DNA of 43,127 nt from Lachnospiraceae bacterium (GTDB lineage: Bacteria > Bacillota > Clostridia > Lachnospirales > Lachnospiraceae). Of the stretch, positions 32,806 to 40,815 are shown one piece after another. Each line of letters starts with the position of its first letter. Positions within the stretch are counted from its first letter, which is position 1. The notes under the pieces were generated by a model, which was given only the letters and a program-made list of their open reading frames with translations, had not been told where the DNA came from and made no database searches. The stretch is from NCBI GenBank assembly GCA_024693225.1, contig JAILLI010000054.1, forward strand, positions 1-43,127. The letters are read 5' to 3'. A program made the translations under genes and the position numbers.

Positions 32806-32917
32806 GCTGACGGCAAGGGCTTATACTGCTGACGGCAAGGGTTTATACTGCTGATGACAAGGGCTTATAACCGCTTATTGCAAGGGCTTATAACCGCATA
32901 TGGCAAGGGCTTCGGGG
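32806..32917 (+). repeat. Tandem direct repeat, about five 22-23 nt units (iteron-like)
   Basis: gctgacggcaagggcttatact / gctgacggcaagggtttatact / gctgatgacaagggcttataac / cgcttattgcaagggcttataac / cgcatatggcaagggcttcggg. Confidence 0.9.
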
Positions 32918-32984
32918 TCTTGTTTTTTTTATTGTTTTGAGTTATATTATTACGAGCAATACTGTTTTAAATTCTTTTTCTGTG

Positions 32985-33047
32985 GCAGATCGATTTCCGG
33001 CAGTTATTATCTTGCCGGGTAAATCCATAATTTACAGTAATATCTGC
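32985..33047. ncRNA. Candidate three-way-junction RNA element
   Basis: P1 GCAGAT/ATCTGC, P2 CCGGCA/TGCCGG, P3 GTAAAT/ATTTAC, all perfect 6-bp stems nested in 63 nt. Confidence 0.35.
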
Positions 33048-33138
33048 GTCTGTATTTTATAGTTAAAAGCGTAAGGATACTCGGACACGACGATCAAATG
33101 GTCTTAAGTGTATCTATTTAGTGCCTTCACACAGGTCT

Positions 33139-33573
33139 GACACTCGTTTTAGAAGATGGGTTGTAACGTAGTGTATAAATCTCCCCGAAAGAAAAAAATA
33201 ATAATTCATAGACACTTGTAAGGGTATTTGAGAAGTGACGGAGTGTCGAAATAAAGCAATTGAGGCAACCGAAGACACTTCTAATGGCATAGGGATATGA
33301 TAGAAGTGTCATAAAGAAGAGGGTAAGACACTCCTAAAGCACTGGGAATACGATGGGAGTGTCATAAAGAAGAGGGTAAGACACTCCTAAAGCACTGGGA
33401 ATACGATGGGAGTGTCATAAAGAAGAGCGTAAGACACTCCTAAAGCACTGGGAATACGATGGGAGTGTCATAAGGAAAACGTAAGACACTCCTAATGAGC
33501 TTGGAATATGAGGGAAGTGTCATAAGGAAAACGTAAGACACTCCTAAAGCGCTTGGAATATGAGGGAAGTGTC
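33139..33573. repeat. Array of eight 37-nt hairpin units, the last six in 52-53 nt tandem period
   Basis: 37-nt units at 33139, 33211, 33274, 33327, 33380, 33433, 33485, 33537, of the form GACACT(T/C)C...GAAGTGTC or GGAGTGTC; conserved 15-16 nt linker ataaaGaagAg(g/c)gtaa. Confidence 0.93.
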
Positions 33574-33671
33574 ATAAAGAAAAACTGAGATCATAATAAT
33601 GCCGGCGGCGGGCGGAAACCGCCTCCGGGTGGTTAATTCAACCTGACACGGACAACAAGGAGGTAGAGAAA

Positions 33672-34469
33672 ATTTTAGATTATTCAAAGGAATTAAATCA
33701 GCAGATCAAATGGCTTGATCAACTCATATCTACTACGAGGACAGCCTTGAGTGCTATCAGGATCGATGATGACAGACCTGTCAAAAGCTCAAAAAGAAAG
33801 AACGGTTATCAGTATTATTTACAGAGAGCAGATGGAAAACTTGAATATATCAAGGTAAAGGATATAGACAGAGTTAAAAGGATAGTTCAAAGAGACTATT
33901 ATAATTCACTTTTAGAAAATCTGTTAACTGTGCGAAACAGGGTTGAAAGGTTTACTGAGATTTATGATATCGAATCTATTACGAGGGCTTATGATAATCT
34001 GAGCCAGGCCAGAAAGGCTTTGGTCAATCCGATCATCCCTTCTGACGAGAACTATATTATGGAGTGGCGGGAACATAATAAAGGCGGTTGCAATCCATAT
34101 CCCGAGGAAGGGAAATATCAGACCCAAAGAGGCGAATTGGTCCGATCAAAATCAGAAAAAATATTAGCGGATCTGTTTGAAAAATTTGGTATCCCTTACG
34201 TCTACGAACCTCAAATAACAGCAGTAAATGGGAAAAACCTGTATCCTGATTTTGCATTGCTTAATGTAAGGACAAGAAGAACTGTCTACTGGGAACATTT
34301 CGGGCTCATATCAGATGGAGAATATGCCCAAAATGCATTGACAAAGATCAATCTGTATGAGCAGATGGGGATTGAGGTTGGAAAAAATCTGATCATCACT
34401 ATGGAGTCCGAGAGGATGTTGCTGGATATTAAACGAATAGAAAAGAAAATCAGGGAGTATCTGTTATGA
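33672..34469 (+). CDS. PD-(D/E)XK-nuclease-like protein of unknown function (annotated start 33747 TTG; ATT at 33672 proposed)
   Basis: Order of conserved-looking residues SEKILADLFEKFGIPYVYEP...LYPDFALLN...TVYWEHFG resembles PD-(D/E)XK; AAGGAGGT at 33657-33664 lies 7 nt before in-frame ATT TTA GAT TAT TCA. Confidence 0.62.
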   Translation: MLDYSKELNQQIKWLDQLISTTRTALSAIRIDDDRPVKSSKRKNGYQYYLQRADGKLEYIKVKDIDRVKRIVQRDYYNSLLENLLTVRNRVERFTEIYDIESITRAYDNLSQARKALVNPIIPSDENYIMEWREHNKGGCNPYPEEGKYQTQRGELVRSKSEKILADLFEKFGIPYVYEPQITAVNGKNLYPDFALLNVRTRRTVYWEHFGLISDGEYAQNALTKINLYEQMGIEVGKNLIITMESERMLLDIKRIEKKIREYLL

Positions 34470-34497
34470 TATAATATGATATACTATTGTATACTGG

Positions 34498-34698
34498 GCA
34501 GAAGAGCTATCTTCGGCCAAGAAAGGAAAGAAAAATTTAGCTAAGAGTCTTACTGCTGATAAAAAGACAGGAAGGATTAAGATAAAGAAAGGCTTGAAGA
34601 GAGGTTCCTATAAGATCAAAGTCAAGGTGTCAGCCGCAGGAGACAAGAATTACAGAAACGCCACAATGGATGTGACGTTCACGATAAAAGTGAATTGA
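34498..34698 (+). pseudogene. C-terminal fragment of a surface/Ig-like repeat protein
   Basis: Frame reads AEELSSAKKGKKNLAKSLTADKKTGRIKIKKGLKRGSYKIKVKVSAAGDKNYRNATMDVTFTIKVN* with no start or upstream remainder. Confidence 0.6.
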
Positions 34699-34898
34699 GT
34701 ATGATGTCATTTTGACGACAAAAAGACTCTGAAAAGGAGATAATGCATATAATATGTATATATTTTGCGCCGGAATTATAATTGATGCCACTATATATAG
34801 TAGAAGCACGTATATCATCAGAGATATTGAGGGGAGAGTGACACAAGTGTGACTGATGCTACGCTATCATCATATTGTAATCTGTTGAACCCCTTAAA

Positions 34899-35099
34899 GT
34901 GAATGAATCAATGGAGGAAAATCATAAGAAAGACAATAAGGATCTGAAGATCAATGAGGAAGAACTGGAAGAAGTAACGGGCGGAAACATATTGGAGGAT
35001 GTTGAAATGATCGAAAACATAGAAGCCCTGCAGTCTGAAGATGCGCCCGCACCGCGTCGGTCACACAGAAGATTTCTTCGAAGGAAAACCATTGTATAA
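34899..35099 (+). CDS. Small peptide with double-glycine-type leader (possible bacteriocin/RiPP-like precursor)
   Basis: LKINEEELEEVTGG|N leader-like motif; core NILEDVEMIENIEALQSEDAPAPRRSHRRFLRRKTIV. Confidence 0.5.
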   Translation: MNESMEENHKKDNKDLKINEEELEEVTGGNILEDVEMIENIEALQSEDAPAPRRSHRRFLRRKTIV

Positions 35100-35123
35100 A
35101 GACGGTAAGAAAAACGGTTCTGA

Positions 35124-35156
35124 AAAAGTTCCCGGATCACAAAGATCCGGGACTTT
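35124..35156. terminator. Bidirectional terminator between convergent genes
   Basis: AAAAGTTCCCGGATC-acaaa-GATCCGGGACTTTC; A-rich on one side, T-rich on the other. Confidence 0.75.
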
Positions 35157-36549
35157 CTATTCCGACCGAAAACTTGTAGCATCTGCTGAACCGGTCGTTG
35201 TTGAGAGACAGCACGACATCCCAGCCGTTACACCGGCCAGAGCAGACAAAGCTGTCGCATTTCGAGAGCATATAAAGAGCATAGAAATAATTGACGGTCG
35301 TATCTTCGAGCTTCTCTTCGTACATCCCGTCCGCATGTTCTTTCTCGTAAACGGATATGAGTTCGTTTTGGCGAAGATCCGAAAGTTTTAAGCGCTCCTG
35401 CGACAGTGCGACCAGCATGTGTCCGAACTCGCTGCGCATATATTCGAGTGCATCCTCATCCTCGGTAGCAAGAAATATCCGCTCAAATCCGTATTTTCCG
35501 ATCCAATCGTGAATAAGCGGCGCCATTTCCACGGCAGTAGCCATCTTCCTGTCGCCGGTCATTCCGGCCGTGACGTAATCGGTTCCGCGGATCATGACCC
35601 CGAGTACTTTTTCGCTGCCGAACAGTCCGTCATAATATTCGTCCATTTCGGCTTTGAACTTCTGAGTGATGATCGATTCGTCGATCGAGTGCGGGATCCC
35701 TTTAATGAATTTGGTCTTTGTCAATGCCATAAAGCTTGGAACTACAAGTGTATTGTCATCATCGGACTCCTCATCATGAAGATCGAGCGCAAAGTATTCC
35801 AGTAGATGATCTTCGTTAAACTTGCCGAGTTTACCGTTGCCGTTATGTACGAATCTGAGGTCGAACCTTTCGAAGGCGATCCTGTATCTCCTGCAGTAGG
35901 ACAGTATCAGTCCGATCCCGGCCCATTCGTCAATATCAACCGTAATGAACTTAAAATGTGAAAGATCCCGGCCGTCCAGTATCCATTGCAACAGGAATAC
36001 GTTATGAAACGCATATGTACTGCTGAGGGTGCGGAATCTCCCGTCTTCGATGCCGGATCCGAGCTCTTTTTGAATATACAGAAGGCTGTCTTTGTCCAAA
36101 GCTTCCGGAAACTTATCACAGACGTGAAGTCTTGCGTCTGACGGTATAAACCAGAGGATGCGCTGATCCATGCAGTAAACTTCAATATCCGTATGCTCCA
36201 GAACCAGCTTTGTCAGAACGATCGTATACTCGTTCAGCTCTTCAAAAATCATGTTGCTGACGCCGTCAAAGAAACCCATCCACAACGAGTCCGTGTCCTC
36301 CTCGTCATAAATGCGGTAACTTGCCATGAACGGCGGCTTCTGATATTCGGGATATGTGTCGAGGGGTTCGATATCGTCATTGTTGTCATAGTAGACGATG
36401 TCAAAATCATCCCCCACAGAGTTTGCAACATGGAATCTGTCCAGGCTTCCCGGATCAAGTCTTAATGCATCATGAAAAAGGGAAGGAGTAAGATCCAGTG
36501 TCGGGCATTCTGTTGTGTGATCAAAGCTTTCTATCCGGTACAATGTCAT
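35137..36549 (-). CDS. Glycosyltransferase resembling alpha-1,6-fucosyltransferase/NodZ-like (GT23-like) proteins; ORF extends to 36663
   Basis: GVMIRGTDYVTAG...PLIHDWIGKYGFERIFLATEDEDALEYMRSEFG...DTTVNYFYALYMLSKCDSFVCSGRCNGWDVVLSLN. Confidence 0.55.
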   Translation of the reverse strand: MTLYRIESFDHTTECPTLDLTPSLFHDALRLDPGSLDRFHVANSVGDDFDIVYYDNNDDIEPLDTYPEYQKPPFMASYRIYDEEDTDSLWMGFFDGVSNMIFEELNEYTIVLTKLVLEHTDIEVYCMDQRILWFIPSDARLHVCDKFPEALDKDSLLYIQKELGSGIEDGRFRTLSSTYAFHNVFLLQWILDGRDLSHFKFITVDIDEWAGIGLILSYCRRYRIAFERFDLRFVHNGNGKLGKFNEDHLLEYFALDLHDEESDDDNTLVVPSFMALTKTKFIKGIPHSIDESIITQKFKAEMDEYYDGLFGSEKVLGVMIRGTDYVTAGMTGDRKMATAVEMAPLIHDWIGKYGFERIFLATEDEDALEYMRSEFGHMLVALSQERLKLSDLRQNELISVYEKEHADGMYEEKLEDTTVNYFYALYMLSKCDSFVCSGRCNGWDVVLSLNNDRFSRCYKFSVGIESPGSL

Positions 36550-36747
36550 TCCTCCGTAACTGTTCAGCCACATATTATTGTAAAAGAGTTCTTTTGTAAA
36601 GCACGCCAGTATGCTGTGGTAATAAACCGTATGACTTGCGTCTGTACAATATATGCATTGCACGCCGTGTGAAAGCGCGATAGAATGTTTTCACAGGATT
36701 TTACCGGAGAGCTGTTCGTAAAGGAACAGGGAAGGGAAGAGATAAAA

Positions 36748-38625
36748 ATGAAACATATGACAGGAAAAACCGCGATAAGTACGATGATATCTGTTGCCAT
36801 GCTTGCTGTGTCACTCATGCTGTCGGGCTGTAATGTCGATCCTGATCAGGTTGCACAGCTTGTCGGATCAATGGCCCAAAACCCGGAGAAGACACAGGAG
36901 ATCGTGCAGGAGGCTGCAGATGCTGAAAAGGCAGAAACAGGAGCTTCGACCGATAATGCCGAAACGGCGGAAACAGGAGCTTCGACCGATAATGCCGGAC
37001 AGTCCGCTGACGCGGCTTCACAGAGCGAAGATGCCGATGATACCCCCTCGCTGCCGGACAGGGACATATATATCCTCTGTACCGCGGATATCCACTGCGG
37101 CGTGAATCAGGGATTCGGCTACGCCGGACTTAAACAGATACTGGACAGCCTCAGGATGAGAGGCTGCGATGTCATACTTGTGGATGACGGGGATCATGTT
37201 CAGGGCGAACTTATAGGTACCGTTTCAAAAGGTGAAGCGATCATGCCGATAATGAACGCACTCGGATATGAGATCGCGATCCCGGGTAATCATGAATTCG
37301 ATTACGGAATAGATGAGTTCATCAAATACACCGAGCTGGCTGATTTTCCCTATATCAGCTGTAACTTTACCAAAAACGGTGAGCCTGTTTTTGCACCCTA
37401 TCTTATAAAAGAGGCCGGAGGTAAAAGATTTGCTTTTGTCGGAGTGACGACGCCGGAGACGCTGACATCGGTATCACCGAAGACGTTTCAGGATAAGGAC
37501 GGCAATTATGTATACGGATTTATGCAGGGAGACGGCAGCCAGCTTTATCAGGCCGTTCAGGATGCCGTTGATGCGGCAGTCGCCGAGGGCGTTGATTATG
37601 TATATCTGATGGCACATGTCGGAAATGAAGAAGATTCGGCACCGTACAACTGCATGGATATCATAGCCAATACGACAGGCATAGATGTCGTTTTGGACGG
37701 CCACAGTCATGACCTCGATCAGATGGTGTTAAAGAACAGGGATGGTAAGGAGATTCCGAGGATCGCATGCGGATACAAGTTCAGCGGGATAGGATACAGT
37801 CATATCAAAGCTGAAGACGGCTCGGCAGATACGGGGATCTGGGTATGGGAAAACTCGGAGAGTGTCCCTGCACTTTTCAATATCCATAATGAAGTATCGG
37901 ATGATATTAGCAGTGTCCAGGCGGAGATAGAAGAAAAGACAAAACAGGTCATCGCCAGGACCGATGTCTCTCTTACGATCAATGATCCTAAACAAAAAGA
38001 TGAAAAGGGTGTTCCGGTCCGTATGGTCAGAAACCGCGAGACAAACATGGGTGATCTCTGTGCTGATGCGGTACGGATCCGCACCGGTGCCGATATAGGC
38101 GTGGTAAACGGAGGAGGCGTAAGAGCGGATATAGGAAAGGGCGATATCACATACGGAGATATCATAAGTGTTCATCCGTTTGGCAATAAGAACGTTGTGA
38201 TAGAGGTTACCGGCCGGCAGATAGAAGATGCGCTCGAATGGAGCTGCAGATCGGTCCCGGATGAGGAAGGAGGATTCCTGCAGGTTTCCGGTATGAGCTT
38301 CAAGGTTGATACAAGTGTTAAGAGCGGATGCACCGTGGATGAGAACGGCATGATGACCGGAATTAAGGGAGAGCGCCGTGTTTCGGATATCATGATCGGT
38401 GATAAACCGCTGGATCCGGATTCAAAATACACGGTAGCCGGAAATGAATTTATACTGATGAGAAACGGAAACGGATATTCATCGTTTGACGGTGCCACGG
38501 TCGTGGTCGAAGATGCAGGACTTGATAACCAGCTTCTTATCGACTATATAGTGGAAGACCTCGGCGGCACGATCGGTGAGGATTATTCGGATCCGTACGG
38601 CCAGGGAAGGATCGGGATCAAGTGA
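36748..38625 (+). CDS. Lipoprotein 5'-nucleotidase/UshA-like metallophosphoesterase
   Basis: Lipobox LMLSGC; DIYILCTADIHCGV, GDHVQGE, PGNHEFDYG, LDGHSHD; GGGVRADIGKGDITYGDIISVHPFGN. Confidence 0.93.
   Translation: MKHMTGKTAISTMISVAMLAVSLMLSGCNVDPDQVAQLVGSMAQNPEKTQEIVQEAADAEKAETGASTDNAETAETGASTDNAGQSADAASQSEDADDTPSLPDRDIYILCTADIHCGVNQGFGYAGLKQILDSLRMRGCDVILVDDGDHVQGELIGTVSKGEAIMPIMNALGYEIAIPGNHEFDYGIDEFIKYTELADFPYISCNFTKNGEPVFAPYLIKEAGGKRFAFVGVTTPETLTSVSPKTFQDKDGNYVYGFMQGDGSQLYQAVQDAVDAAVAEGVDYVYLMAHVGNEEDSAPYNCMDIIANTTGIDVVLDGHSHDLDQMVLKNRDGKEIPRIACGYKFSGIGYSHIKAEDGSADTGIWVWENSESVPALFNIHNEVSDDISSVQAEIEEKTKQVIARTDVSLTINDPKQKDEKGVPVRMVRNRETNMGDLCADAVRIRTGADIGVVNGGGVRADIGKGDITYGDIISVHPFGNKNVVIEVTGRQIEDALEWSCRSVPDEEGGFLQVSGMSFKVDTSVKSGCTVDENGMMTGIKGERRVSDIMIGDKPLDPDSKYTVAGNEFILMRNGNGYSSFDGATVVVEDAGLDNQLLIDYIVEDLGGTIGEDYSDPYGQGRIGIK
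36931..37002 (+). repeat. 36-nt tandem duplication within the nucleotidase gene
   Basis: gcagaaacaggagcttcgaccgataatgcc / gcggaaacaggagcttcgaccgataatgcc (AETGASTDNA twice). Confidence 0.85.
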
Positions 38626-39305
38626 ACATAGCATCGATAATAGACAGCATTGACAATTATTTATGGGGATGGCCGCTGATAGCCGTGCTGTTCGGCACAC
38701 ATCTTTTTATGACCTTCAGGACAGGGTTTATACAAAAGGAGATCTTTAAGGCAATAAAGCTGTCCGTCACAAAAGACAAAGACGCACCGGGAGATGTTTC
38801 TCAGTTCGGTGCGCTTACAACAGCACTTTCCTCTACGATCGGAACGGGAAATATCGTTGGAGTCGGAACGGCGATCGCCATCGGAGGTCCCGGGGCTGTT
38901 CTCTGGATGTGGCTGACGGGTATTTTCGGGATCGCCACCAAGTATGCGGAGACTCTCATAGCCGTGAAATACCGTGTTAAGAGTGAAGACGGATCGATGC
39001 TCGGGGGAGCCATGTACGCTCTGGACAGGGGACTCAATCTGAAGTGGCTGGGGATAGCATTTGCGCTGCTGGCCTCGATATGCGGTCTCGGCATAGGAAG
39101 CTCCGTACCGGCAAATGCCGTGGCATCAAATGTAAGGCAGAGTTTTGCCACCGATAAAGCATCAGGATGGATACTGACCATCATAACCGCCGTTATCCTC
39201 TGCGTACTGGTCGGTCTTGTTATCATAGGCGGCGTAAAGGCCATAACAAAAGTATCAGAAAAACTCGTGCCGTTCATGGCGGCTTTTTATGTGCAAGTAC
39301 GATAG
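38622..39305 (+). pseudogene. 3'-truncated AGCS (sodium:alanine/glycine) symporter
   Basis: FGALTTALSSTIGTGNIVGVGTAIAIGGPGAVLWMWLTGIFGIATKYAE typical AGCS N-half; homology stops at VPFMAAFYV followed by QVR*; AGCS proteins normally have several more TM helices. Confidence 0.8.
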
Positions 39306-39487
39306 AGCTCGAGTAACGAGCCTGTCATAGGGCAAAGTATGTTGCCCAGGGATATAGTATATTTTCTTCTTCTTGTTTTTGGGGAATTAAATCTTATTGA
39401 CGACCGTACAAAATGCGGCTATGCCGATAAAATGGATATAACAGATAAAGGCTAGGGAGAGCATCTGTAATCAAGGAATTGATAAAT

Positions 39488-39509
39488 ACCTGTTTACAGG
39501 TGTTTTTTG
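39488..39509 (+). terminator. Intrinsic terminator
   Basis: ACCTGT-tt-ACAGGT-gTTTTTT. Confidence 0.75.
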
Positions 39510-39655
39510 TATAATGACGTAGAAACGATCTGACTATGGATCAAGAGGCGAAACAACGCGCAAATTAACACGTAAATATACTTGCGCATGTACTTTTTGT
39601 GTCGTATTATAAGAATAGGTTTATTGTAGAACAATTTATGGAAAGAGGTGTGAAT

Positions 39656-39916
39656 ATGCCAAGCATAATGCCAATTTCAGATTTGAGGAACTATACAGAG
39701 GTCCTAAAAGAAGTTGATAATAAAAAACGTGTTTATCTTACCAGAAACGGTCATGGAGCATATGCAATCATGACGGTTGCTGAAGCTGATGAATTGGATA
39801 GGATCAGAGCTGCTAGGGCACTCGCTGCTGATTTGAGAAGAGCTGAAGAGCGGGCAAATCGAGAAGGGTGGATTGATGCGGATGACTTTGACCGCGAAAT
39901 GGGGATAATAGATTGA
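39656..39916 (+). CDS. Phd/YefM-family antitoxin
   Basis: MPSIMPISDLRNYTEVLKEVDNKKRVYLTRNGHGAYAIMTVAEADEL; SD aaagaggtg. Confidence 0.88.
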   Translation: MPSIMPISDLRNYTEVLKEVDNKKRVYLTRNGHGAYAIMTVAEADELDRIRAARALAADLRRAEERANREGWIDADDFDREMGIID

Positions 39917-40260
39917 AAAAATTAAAGTACTCACCAGATTATGTTGAAAAAATGAGGGAACTTAAAAAGTATCTTGATTTCCAATTTGGTGGGGATGTCA
40001 GGAAAAAGGTTATCAAAGAGATAGGAAGCAGTGTCCGATCATTACGAGAGAATGAACAGATAGGTATTTCTGTTCGTGGAATGTACGGTGTAGATACAGA
40101 TTGCTTGTGCATTTTTGTTGCAAAGAACTACGTGTTTTACCGGATTGAACAGGATAGTATTTATGTTGTGAACATCTATAACGAACGTGAAGATTTCATG
40201 ATGGACCTGTTTGGAATATCCGGACGCACGCAGGAGTCTATAGATTATTGGGGTGAGTGA
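39913..40260 (+). CDS. RelE/ParE-family toxin
   Basis: YSPDYVEKMRELKKYLDFQFG...; short basic ORF overlapping the antitoxin by 4 nt. Confidence 0.82.
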   Translation: MKKLKYSPDYVEKMRELKKYLDFQFGGDVRKKVIKEIGSSVRSLRENEQIGISVRGMYGVDTDCLCIFVAKNYVFYRIEQDSIYVVNIYNEREDFMMDLFGISGRTQESIDYWGE

Positions 40261-40340
40261 TACCCACCAAGGAAGCTATAGCATTGTCATCCGTGATAAT
40301 AAAATGACAATATAAACTTAAAAAAGTATAGTAGATACAT

Positions 40341-40515
40341 TTAAACCGTTCAGAAATGAACTGTTTAACCGACCTAAATTCGCTCAAAATACACTGTTCA
40401 GAAAATGTATTTGCGAGTTTGAGTAGACCCGGAGTGGCTTAGAGGTCGGTATAACAAATCAAGTATCTTCAAGGCCTGGAATCATGTTAAAAAAACATGA
40501 TTTCAGGCCTTTTTT
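40341..40515 (+). ncRNA. Candidate structured non-coding RNA with terminal intrinsic terminator
   Basis: TTAAACCGTTCA-GAAA-TGAACTGTTTAA; ACCGACCT/AGGTCGGT enclosing AAATTCGC..AAATACA/TGTATTTGCGAGTTT; then AAGGCCTG..CAGGCCTTTTTT. Confidence 0.42.
40471..40515 (+). terminator. Strong intrinsic terminator
   Basis: AAGGCCTGgAATCATGTT-aaaaa-AACATGATTtCAGGCCTTTTTT. Confidence 0.85.
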
Positions 40516-40534
40516 GTGTAGGCTGCAAGCCAGG

Positions 40535-40660
40535 GCCTCATCGGGGCGCTTGCGCACCAGTGAGGCTTTGGCGCCAGCCCATCATCGAAAGACCGATAGG
40601 CTTGAAATGACGGGCGTAGCTGTGGCGAGTAGGGGGGGATGAAATCCCCCCCCTCTCGAT
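40535..40660. other. GC-rich block of nested inverted repeats of unknown function
   Basis: GCCTCA..GCGCttGCGC..TGAGGC; CGCCA-GCCCATCAT..ATGACGGGC..TGGCG; AGGGGGGGAT-gaa-ATCCCCCCCCT. Confidence 0.55.
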
Positions 40661-40815
40661 TGTCGTGATACCTTTTTGATACTATTTTAGGAAAGAAAAA
40701 ATGTACCTATCCGCAAAAATTTCTTGCTTCATCTTGGTGATATATCGTTGGAATGATATAATCATACAAGAAATATTTGCGGCAACCGCAGAAAAATCTG
40801 CCAGGAGGGGGGATT

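Noticed and set aside
32669-32854. 61-aa ORF running into the 22-nt repeats
   Set aside because: 22-nt period breaks reading frame each unit; no SD; repeat is better viewed as DNA/RNA element
33139-33573. CRISPR array
   Set aside because: Both the 37-nt unit and the 15-16 nt interval are conserved between units; there are no unique 25-40 nt spacers and no cas genes in the window
36193-36465. Plus-strand ORFs within the glycosyltransferase gene
   Set aside because: Short, no SD, antisense to a 470-aa coherent minus-strand frame
38622-39305. AGCS truncation as a programmed frameshift
   Set aside because: Downstream frames do not continue AGCS-like transmembrane sequence, so a true break is more likely
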